Source: JBAWVR01 sp037147155 (GTDB lineage: Bacteria; Patescibacteriota; Minisyncoccia; Phycocordibacterales; GWA1-40-21). From it: 15,801 bases of DNA. The stretch spans positions 1-15,801 of the forward strand of contig JBAWVR010000015.1 in the NCBI GenBank assembly GCA_037147155.1, given 5' to 3'. The translations under genes were made by a program, and so were the position numbers. Shown here one piece after another: positions 1 to 4,434 of the stretch. Position 1 is the first letter of the stretch. Every line of letters starts with the position of its first letter. Under the pieces are notes generated by a model, which worked only from the letters and a program-made list of their open reading frames with translations, was not told where the DNA came from and did no database searches.

Positions 1-17
1 GTCCGGCCTCAAGTAGG
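1..17. repeat. Partial RAYT-associated palindrome, left copy
   Basis: The window opens inside a palindrome: GTCCGGCCTCAAGTAG is the right part of a unit whose full copies occur at 331-355 and 749-775. The loop here reads TCCGG, whereas the other two copies read CCGGA, so this copy is in inverted orientation relative to the one at the 3' end of the transposase gene. The left arm lies outside the window. Flanking inverted REP-like units around a RAYT gene are the usual arrangement for such genes. Confidence 0.75.
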
Positions 18-18
18 A

Positions 19-24
19 TAAAAT
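19..24 (+). promoter_or_regulatory. Putative -10 box for the transposase gene (leaderless)
   Basis: TAAAAT ends 6 nt before the ATG at 31, which puts the likely transcription start on or next to the start codon. No -35 can be judged because the window begins at 1. The same -10-to-ATG spacing occurs at 2186 and 3694, which supports this call. Confidence 0.4.
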
Positions 25-30
25 AATTGT

Positions 31-774
31 ATGAAAAGGAAGATTATTTTTTCACCCTTTGAAAACTATCACATATATAATAGAGGAACAGACAAACGGG
101 TTATATTTCATGATGCGGATGACTATGAGAGATTTACTAAACTATTGTATTTGTCCAATGGAACTAAAAAATTTAATATTAATGATTTAAAAAGAAGTGG
201 AGATTGGGAGAGGTGTTATGAGTTGGATCGGGGAGACCTACTTGTTGATATTGGAGCCTGGTGCCTGATGCCAAATCATTTTCACTTATTGATAAGAGAA
301 ACCGCCGGTGAATCAAAGCCTTACAAAACTCTACTTGAGGCCGGACCTCAAGTAGAAAATAAAATAGCTCTTTTTGTACAGAGATTATCTACGGGTTATT
401 CTATGTACTATAATAAAAAATACAGAAGAGTTGGAACTTTGTTTTCTAGTAGATTCAAGGCTGAACATTTAGATTTTGATCAATATTTGAAATATCAGTA
501 TGCTTATATTCATCTAAATCCTGTATCATTAGTTGATTATGGTTGGAAGTTAAAAAAGATTTTGGATAAGAAGATGTGTAAGAGTTTTCTTGAAAGCTAC
601 CAGTACTCTAGTTTTTTGGATTATTGTGGAATTATAAGGGGAGAAAATAAGATAATAAATAGAAAAGCATTTCCTGATTATTTTTCCACAGAGATCGACT
701 TTAAAAGAATGATTGACGAGTGGTTAAATTTTGATTCAGAAAAACATCCTTACTTGAGGCCGGACCTCAAGTAA
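31..774 (+). CDS. REP-associated tyrosine transposase (RAYT, TnpA-REP, Y1_Tnp family)
   Basis: This is a single-strand DNA transposase of the IS200-like HUH/Y1 family, domesticated to cut and join REP-type palindromes. The N-terminus (FENYHIYNRGTDKRVIF, residues 10-26) is the family's typical first strand. The metal-binding HUH motif is MPNHFHLL with HFH at 83-85. The segment YIHLNPV (159-165) carries the likely catalytic Tyr159. The length of 247 residues suits a RAYT. A copy of the flanking palindrome lies inside the gene and encodes LLEAGPQVE (101-109). The last seven codons and the stop (residues YLRPDLK) are supplied by the third copy, read in another frame, so the C-terminus may have been rewritten by insertion or conversion. 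The start at 31 follows a -10-like box by 6 nt and has no Shine-Dalgarno sequence. The HUH motif and tyrosine are intact, so the enzyme may be active. Confidence 0.9.
   Translation: MKRKIIFSPFENYHIYNRGTDKRVIFHDADDYERFTKLLYLSNGTKKFNINDLKRSGDWERCYELDRGDLLVDIGAWCLMPNHFHLLIRETAGESKPYKTLLEAGPQVENKIALFVQRLSTGYSMYYNKKYRRVGTLFSSRFKAEHLDFDQYLKYQYAYIHLNPVSLVDYGWKLKKILDKKMCKSFLESYQYSSFLDYCGIIRGENKIINRKAFPDYFSTEIDFKRMIDEWLNFDSEKHPYLRPDLK
331..355. repeat. RAYT-type palindrome inside the transposase gene
   Basis: Arms CTACTTGAGG (331-340) and CCTCAAGTAG (346-355) are perfect reverse complements around the 5-nt loop CCGGA. The unit is in frame and lies between the HUH motif and the tyrosine helix. It matches the copies at 1-17 and 749-775. 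Confidence 0.9.
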
Positions 775-775
775 G
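749..775. repeat. RAYT-type palindrome at the 3' end of the transposase gene
   Basis: Arms CTTACTTGAGG (749-759) and CCTCAAGTAAG (765-775) form a perfect 11-bp stem around CCGGA. The TAA stop of the transposase gene lies in the right arm. The orientation matches the 331 copy and is inverted relative to the copy at position 1. Confidence 0.9.
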
Positions 776-813
776 ATTAATGAGGGTAATTAAAATATAG
801 AATGACAACACAA

Positions 814-819
814 AGGAGG
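814..819 (+). promoter_or_regulatory. Strong Shine-Dalgarno sequence
   Basis: AGGAGG, within AAGGAGGGG, lies 6 nt before ATG 826 and 3 nt before ATG 823. It is one of only two strong SD sequences I see in front of a plausible start in this window; the other is at 14787. The major housekeeping genes lack one. Confidence 0.45.
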
Positions 820-825
820 GGAATG

Positions 826-1002
826 ATGATCAGGAGCCAATACTTGATACTCTCCAATAAATATACTAGAATAGATGCAGGCGATAATGTTAAAGTAAAT
901 CTTGCGTTTAATTACGCATTCAGGTCGAATCAATCGCCAAGTATTTTACCAAAAAGAAACACATTTCCATGGAAAAAGATTTTCAGTTTTTGGATTTCGT
1001 AG
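826..1002 (+). CDS. Possible small ORF, function unknown
   Basis: An SD-preceded ATG at 826 opens a 58-codon frame (begins MIRSQYLILSNKY, ends WKKIFSFWIS) that overlaps the start of the KH gene by 34 nt in another frame. I do not recognise the product. It has no membrane segment or obvious motif; the C-terminus is basic and aromatic. The last third overlaps the KH coding sequence and could be shaped by it. Support is the SD spacing and the uninterrupted frame, which can also be opened at 802 or 823. It could be a real small protein, a leader peptide coupled to the KH gene, or chance within a structured leader. Confidence 0.25.
   Translation: MIRSQYLILSNKYTRIDAGDNVKVNLAFNYAFRSNQSPSILPKRNTFPWKKIFSFWIS
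839..945 (+). other. Foldable leader upstream of the KH gene
   Basis: Nested complementary segments are present: AATACTTG (839-846) with CAAGTATT (938-945); GGCGAT (880-885) with ATCGCC (933-938); and the hairpin TGCGT/ACGCA (903-907, 914-918) with a 6-nt loop. The first two helices compete for one base at 938. This could be a folded 5' leader for the KH gene starting at 969. No known RNA family was recognised. Confidence 0.3.
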
Positions 1003-1283
1003 TTAAGGCTTTGGTTGACAGTCCAGATAAAGTTAAGATCGTTCGTACCGTTGATGAAATGGGCGTACTCCTAACTTTGGATGTTGACCAGGCTGATATG
1101 GGAAAGGTGATCGGTCGTAGCGGAAACACTGCTAGCGCCATCCGTACCTTGTTGCGTGTAGTTGGAATGAAGAACAATTCTCGCGTTAATCTAAAGATTA
1201 ACGAACCAGCTGGCAGCACCAAGACTATGGAGTCAAGCGCTTCAAAGTCCGTTGATGATGCGATTGCTGATCTCAAAATCTAG
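969..1283 (+). CDS. KH-domain RNA-binding protein (KhpA/YlqC-like)
   Basis: A small single-KH-domain protein of 104 residues. The RNA-binding GxxG loop is visible in DMGKVIGRSGNTASAIRTLL (G-R-S-G near residues 50-53), followed by the usual hydrophobic helix and a final strand, VNLKINEP. The N-terminal half, FVVKALVDSPDKVKIVRT, is characteristic of this family. KhpA-type proteins bind RNA as a dimer, often with KhpB/Jag, and affect cell envelope and division genes in Gram-positive bacteria. The gene often sits between rpsP and rimM/trmD; here only trmD follows, 214 nt downstream. The tail (TKTMESSASKSVDDAIADLKI) is an extension of unknown role. The start at 969 fits the family's N-terminus, although no Shine-Dalgarno sequence is present. 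A strong terminator follows. Confidence 0.9.
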   Translation: MEKDFQFLDFVVKALVDSPDKVKIVRTVDEMGVLLTLDVDQADMGKVIGRSGNTASAIRTLLRVVGMKNNSRVNLKINEPAGSTKTMESSASKSVDDAIADLKI

Positions 1284-1300
1284 TTTTTGATGACAAAAGT

Positions 1301-1334
1301 AAAAAACCGTGCTATTGTAATGGCACGGTTTTTT
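1301..1334 (+). terminator. Rho-independent terminator after the KH gene
   Basis: The arms AAAAAACCGTGC (1301-1312) and GCACGGTTTTTT (1323-1334) are perfectly complementary, with a 10-nt loop and a terminal T run. It starts 17 nt after the KH stop. It separates KH from trmD transcriptionally and could work on either strand because of its A/T ends. Confidence 0.9.
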
Positions 1335-1497
1335 AATTGCCAAATTAAAAATGCAAAAATCAAAAATCAAAATGACAATGCAAAATTCAAAATAAACCGA
1401 TTATAACAGAGAGATAAATACCTTTCCGACAGGAAAGAAAACATTTTTTATTTTAATCTGTCATTTTCCATTTTGATATTTACACTTTACATTTCTT
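1335..1497. repeat. AT-rich degenerate inverted repeat before trmD
   Basis: No gene is seen in these 163 nt. The left part is a run of short direct repeats (AAAAATCAAAA, AAAATGACAATGCAAAATTC). The right part (1441-1495) carries reverse-complement-like text, for example TGTCATTTT against AAAATGACA, giving a loose inverted repeat about 50 nt per arm. A 6-bp hairpin, CTTTCC/GGAAAG (1422-1427, 1432-1437), lies between the arms. The right arm runs up to the trmD start codon. I have the impression that such AAAATCAAAAATGACA-type tracts recur between genes in related genomes, but this window alone cannot show that. Confidence 0.5.
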
Positions 1498-2190
1498 ATG
1501 ACCACTTTTCACTTCATCACAATTTTCCCCGACGCCTTCTCATATCTAAATGAGTCTATTTTGGCGCGGGCGGTAAAAGACAAGATAATTGGTTTCAAAT
1601 TCTACAATCCTCGTGACTTTGTCCCATCCAAGAAAAAGAAAGTTTCTAAAAATGATTTTCCTGAATATCGCCGAGTGGATGACAAACCTTATGGTGGTGG
1701 TCCTGGTATGGTAATGGAGGCGATGCCAATCATTAAGGCAATTGAAAAAGCACTAGTCGGTATTCGTCGCAAAAAAACCAACAAAGTCAAAATCGTTTTC
1801 TTGGCTCCGGGCGCAAAACAATTCGATACTGAATATGCCAAAACTACGGCCAAGAAATATACGGACATTATTTTTATTTGTGGTCGTTATGAGGGAGTAG
1901 ATGCTCGTGTAGTAAAAATCTTTAAGGCTGAGGGTGTGTCCGTTGGTCCATTTGTCGTTACTGGTGGGGAACTGCCGGCCATGATTATGACTGACTGTAT
2001 CGCTCGCCAATTGCCCGGTGTGCTCGGTAGTTTTGATTCACTAGAAGAAACTCGTACCGCTAGTCACGAGGTCTATACCAGACCAGAAGTCTTGGAACAC
2101 AAAGGTAAAAAATATCGTGTACCAAAGGTGCTATTGGGAGGGAATCATAAACTTATAGAGGAATGGCGTGCTGGTAAAAAGAGCGTATAA
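1498..2190 (+). CDS. trmD: tRNA (guanine-N1-)-methyltransferase TrmD
   Basis: Transfers a methyl group from S-adenosylmethionine to N1 of G37 in tRNAs, which prevents +1 frameshifting. The SPOUT trefoil-knot motifs are clear: YGGGPGMVMEAMP (65-77), LAPGAKQFD (102-110), FICGRYEGVDARV (126-138), VGPFVVTGGELPAM (149-162) and RQLPGVLG (170-177), then YTRPEVLE (193-200) and VPKVLLGGNH (208-217). The protein is 230 residues, about 25 shorter than E. coli TrmD, and ends just after IEEWR, so the C-terminal tRNA-binding domain is trimmed. The linker around E. coli Asp169 reads SLEETRTASHEV; by my eye alignment a Glu replaces the catalytic Asp. A lysine-rich insert (SKKKKVSKNDF, 44-54) precedes the GGGPG loop. 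No rimM or rplS neighbours are present. The start lies at the end of an AT-rich repeat with no SD. Confidence 0.95.
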   Translation: MTTFHFITIFPDAFSYLNESILARAVKDKIIGFKFYNPRDFVPSKKKKVSKNDFPEYRRVDDKPYGGGPGMVMEAMPIIKAIEKALVGIRRKKTNKVKIVFLAPGAKQFDTEYAKTTAKKYTDIIFICGRYEGVDARVVKIFKAEGVSVGPFVVTGGELPAMIMTDCIARQLPGVLGSFDSLEETRTASHEVYTRPEVLEHKGKKYRVPKVLLGGNHKLIEEWRAGKKSV

Positions 2191-2191
2191 T
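2186..2191 (+). promoter_or_regulatory. -10 box for a leaderless transcript
   Basis: A consensus TATAAT overlaps the trmD stop codon and ends exactly 6 nt before the ATG at 2198, so the transcription start should fall on or beside the A of the start codon. No recognisable -35 lies 16-18 nt upstream. Confidence 0.6.
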
Positions 2192-2197
2192 TGAAAC

Positions 2198-3688
2198 ATG
2201 CAAAATAAAAACGTTCTTACAAACATTTTGGTTGTTGTTATTGTTCTAGTCCTCGGCGTTCTAATAGGTCTTTTTATTTCTAATAAAGATTCTGCTAAGA
2301 ATAGAAACATAGAAAATAATCAAATTGTGACTGATGGTAAGATTCAGAATTCTATCTCAACAAATATAGTGGAAAAAAAATCACTGCCAGAAACTGTAAG
2401 TAATGACAATCTATCAAAAACTTGTGTTGAACAGACTGACGGTAATGGTATTCCAGTAATTACATCTATATTTCCTAGTTCTGGTCCAGTCGGTACACCT
2501 ATTGAAGTTAAGGGGTGTAATTTGAATGGCTTTGAGGGTGATTTGATTTTGCAAATTAAAAACGCGGATGGAGTAACAGCTGTTATCTATGGTCAGGGTC
2601 AAAGTAGCCCGATAGAAACTAAAAGAATATTAACGAAAATACCTGCCCAGAGTTGTAAAAAAGATATGTCATATATCGGAGCACCATGTGAAGAAGCTGA
2701 CATAGTTAATCTTTTACCCGGCACTTATAAAATTTACACAATTCCTTGGGGAAAAAAGAGTAATGAGGTAACTTTTACAATTACAGAGAGTAAAGATCTC
2801 AGTGCTGGTTCTGGTTATAAAAGATATGCTGATACAAGTTTTGACTATGCTTTTTATTATCCAGATAACTGGATAATTTCTAATATATCCGATGGTATCT
2901 CAATTTCTAACATTGGCCCACAGAAAAACAACCCTGATTCAGATACGATAACCATTAAGAAGGTTGTCGGCGGTAAGGTTGTTGTGAATGACGCAAAGTT
3001 TGGAAACACTACTTTGTATTTTGATAAGAACACTCAGACTTGGATGCAGAACATGACAGATCTTTCATGTGATTGCTATAAATTGAAACCAGCTGTATCT
3101 ACGAACACATTGTCTGGTCTACCGTATTTCACATCGACGGGACGCTGGCTAACAAGAATTATTGCCTTGTCGGATTCTAAGTTTCTTGTTGCGAATATTA
3201 CTGGAAGCGGAGACACAAGACCTCTCGACCCTTTGGTTGCAAACATTACCAATGTTAAGTCGACCATTTCTCCAGAAAGTATTTTAATCTCAGAAAGAGC
3301 TGTTGGTGCAGCACCATTAGCTATCACTGATGGTTCAACCGAGATTGGTATTATTCAAGAAGCCTATATTAGCAACGGTAAAAAATATATTAATATTGAT
3401 TATATACAGTGGTTAAGCCGTGATCAGTGTTTGGGTAAGGGTTTGGAGGCACCGGATGGTTATTGTCTCGTAAATGATAACCCCTTAGTAAGAACTTTCG
3501 AAGTATCAAATAGTGCTAAAATTAGTCTAAGTCCAAACATAGACAATAACTACAAAGGAAATGTTATTAGTTTTGATATTTTAAAAAAGAATATTGAGAG
3601 TAGTCCTGATTATGAATTTATCAATTTGTATAATATCAAGATTTCCAATAATATAGTTACTGAGATAACTGAGCCTTATCGCCCATAA
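2198..3688 (+). CDS. Membrane-anchored extracytoplasmic protein with IPT/TIG-like domain
   Basis: This 496-residue protein has one N-terminal transmembrane helix (about residues 9-27, ILVVVIVLVLGVLIGLF) and no lipobox, so it is probably anchored with the rest outside. After a polar linker (28-83), residues 86-196 look like an Ig-like IPT/TIG fold: the start ITSIFPSSGPVGTPIEVKGCNL is typical, and the end NEVTFTITE closes the sandwich. Cysteines at 76, 107, 153 and 164 could form disulphides. Residues 207-360 begin with YADTSFDYAFYYPDNWII, resembling the PsbP-like or lipoprotein folds that open with F.YPxxW. The last part (about 364-496), with IGIIQEAYISNGKKYINIDYIQWL and a CLGKG...GYCLVNDNP segment, I associate with CPR surface proteins of unknown role. 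It starts 7 nt after the trmD stop but has its own -10 box. Function is unknown; a surface or adhesion role is inference. Confidence 0.65.
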   Translation: MQNKNVLTNILVVVIVLVLGVLIGLFISNKDSAKNRNIENNQIVTDGKIQNSISTNIVEKKSLPETVSNDNLSKTCVEQTDGNGIPVITSIFPSSGPVGTPIEVKGCNLNGFEGDLILQIKNADGVTAVIYGQGQSSPIETKRILTKIPAQSCKKDMSYIGAPCEEADIVNLLPGTYKIYTIPWGKKSNEVTFTITESKDLSAGSGYKRYADTSFDYAFYYPDNWIISNISDGISISNIGPQKNNPDSDTITIKKVVGGKVVVNDAKFGNTTLYFDKNTQTWMQNMTDLSCDCYKLKPAVSTNTLSGLPYFTSTGRWLTRIIALSDSKFLVANITGSGDTRPLDPLVANITNVKSTISPESILISERAVGAAPLAITDGSTEIGIIQEAYISNGKKYINIDYIQWLSRDQCLGKGLEAPDGYCLVNDNPLVRTFEVSNSAKISLSPNIDNNYKGNVISFDILKKNIESSPDYEFINLYNIKISNNIVTEITEPYRP

Positions 3689-3690
3689 TT

Positions 3691-3699
3691 TGATATAAT
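3691..3699 (+). promoter_or_regulatory. Extended -10 box for a leaderless transcript
   Basis: TGATATAAT combines the TGn extension with a perfect TATAAT and ends 6 nt before the ATG at 3706. It lies just after the stop of the preceding gene. No good -35 is present, as is common for extended -10 promoters. Confidence 0.65.
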
Positions 3700-3705
3700 G
3701 TCTCT

Positions 3706-4020
3706 ATGCAAATAAAAGAACTAATTGACAAAGCGGTACATGTACAAGAGCTTTATCATAATTTTGAAGATAAAAAATCGTTCAAACATTGGAACACTGA
3801 ACAAACCTATAATGCATTAGTGTCAGATGTTGGTGATCTGGGTAGATTGGTTTTGGCTAAAGAAGGATATAGAGAAGATGACGGAGCGGATAAAAGTCTG
3901 GAACACGAATTGGCGGAAATACTAATGGCTACTCTGGTTTTGACAGAGCATTATAAGATTGACCTTGAAAAAGCTTATCTGAACGAGGTTGATAGATTGG
4001 AGGGGGAATTAAGCAAATAG
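3706..4020 (+). CDS. MazG-like nucleotide pyrophosphohydrolase family protein
   Basis: A small all-alpha protein of 104 residues resembling the MazG-like proteins common in Patescibacteria. MazG enzymes hydrolyse NTPs or dNTPs to monophosphates and pyrophosphate, often for housecleaning of aberrant nucleotides. The helix ALVSDVGDLGRLVLAKEGYR (37-56) is in the place of the family's EExxE metal-binding helix, with Asp41 and Asp44 instead of Glu. The partner helix, LEHELAEILMATLVL (65-79), carries Glu68 and Glu71 where ExxD is usual. Acidic ligands are thus kept but substituted, so activity is plausible and the substrate unknown. The gene stands alone between an extended -10 box and a hairpin. 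The last codons (KAYLNEVDRLEGELSK) form a terminal helix as in relatives. Confidence 0.7.
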   Translation: MQIKELIDKAVHVQELYHNFEDKKSFKHWNTEQTYNALVSDVGDLGRLVLAKEGYREDDGADKSLEHELAEILMATLVLTEHYKIDLEKAYLNEVDRLEGELSK

Positions 4021-4027
4021 AATAGAA

Positions 4028-4062
4028 AACAGCCAGGTTTCGCATAGCGAAACCTGGCTGTT
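4028..4062. terminator. 16-bp hairpin after the MazG-like gene
   Basis: Arms AACAGCCAGGTTTCGC (4028-4043) and GCGAAACCTGGCTGTT (4047-4062) are perfectly complementary around the triloop ATA. It starts 8 nt after the stop codon, where a terminator is expected, but the following sequence (CCTGTCTT) is a weak U-tract. It may instead be a bidirectional terminator, an mRNA 3'-end protector or a repeat. Confidence 0.6.
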
Positions 4063-4235
4063 CCTGTCTTGGCCCCCAAACTCTCAATAACCCCTTGCCC
4101 AGGGAGTGACTTTTGACTTCTATTTAGATTGAACGGACGAACATTATCCAGCCTGCTCACGGTACTCAAGTACCCTCAAGGGTAATCAAGTGTACGCGGT
4201 AGTAATCCGTTCAAAGGCAAAAGTCTACTACAGGG
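4063..4235 (+). ncRNA. Structured intergenic region, candidate RNA
   Basis: No convincing ORF is seen here. Two nested long-range helices are perfect: GACTTTTG (4108-4115) with CAAAAGTC (4218-4225), and TTGAACGGA (4129-4137) with TCCGTTCAA (4206-4214). Inside them sit two mutually exclusive hairpins sharing TCAA loops: GGTAC/GTACC (4161-4165, 4170-4174) and ACCC/GGGT (4172-4175, 4180-4183). A further TCAAG follows at 4186-4190. A short CCCT/AGGG hairpin lies upstream. This could be a small RNA, a regulator of rpoB, or the end of a degraded mobile element. I do not recognise a known RNA family, and the transcribed strand is uncertain. Confidence 0.4.
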
Positions 4236-4263
4236 TTGACAAATAACAATATTCCAGTAATAT
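4236..4263 (+). promoter_or_regulatory. Putative promoter for rpoB
   Basis: A perfect -35 TTGACA (4236-4241) is followed after 16 nt by TAATAT (4258-4263) within an AT-rich stretch; slightly shifted -10 choices (for example TATATA at 4261) are also possible. It would give a leader of about 165 nt before the rpoB ATG, unlike the leaderless promoters elsewhere in the window. Confidence 0.55.
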
Positions 4264-4270
4264 ATACACT

Positions 4271-4423
4271 AATTGAATAGATTGAGTTTCGTCCGCAGAT
4301 TCAATTTTATAAGCCCGGTTTGCCACAAGCAAACTTAAGCAAATACCACACCCTTGTCTTTAACCAATAGATAACTTTGGTGTCTAGTTAAATGCCTCTA
4401 CAAAAGGTGTGTTTTTTGTTTTT
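4271..4423 (+). promoter_or_regulatory. rpoB leader with attenuator-like terminator
   Basis: Three structures follow one another: AATTGAAT/ATTCAATT (4271-4278, 4299-4306), GTTTGC/GCAAAC (4318-4323, 4329-4334), and a branched element closed by CACACC/GGTGTG (4347-4352, 4406-4411). The last encloses TTTAAC/GTTAAA (4359-4364, 4387-4392) and is followed at once by TTTTTTGTTTTT (4412-4423). A hairpin plus T-run only 11 nt before the rpoB ATG looks like an intrinsic terminator acting as an attenuator. No ligand or trans-acting factor can be named. Confidence 0.4.
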
Positions 4424-4434
4424 AATAATTAAAA

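Noticed and set aside
880..938. Possible tRNA: GGCGAT/ATCGCC ends, a central hairpin and a GGTCGAATC-like T-loop
   Set aside because: Only 59 nt long, the T-stem does not pair, the central hairpin has a 6-nt loop and no D-arm can be drawn.
3975..4169. Minus-strand ORF of 64 codons across the MazG-like gene end and the hairpin
   Set aside because: It runs through the hairpin and structured region, overlaps a real gene, and has no SD or recognisable product.
4161..4190. Three TCAAG units as a copy of the RAYT palindrome (which has CCTCAAG arms)
   Set aside because: Only a short heptamer is shared, without the CCGGA loop or the paired arm; better explained as local hairpins.
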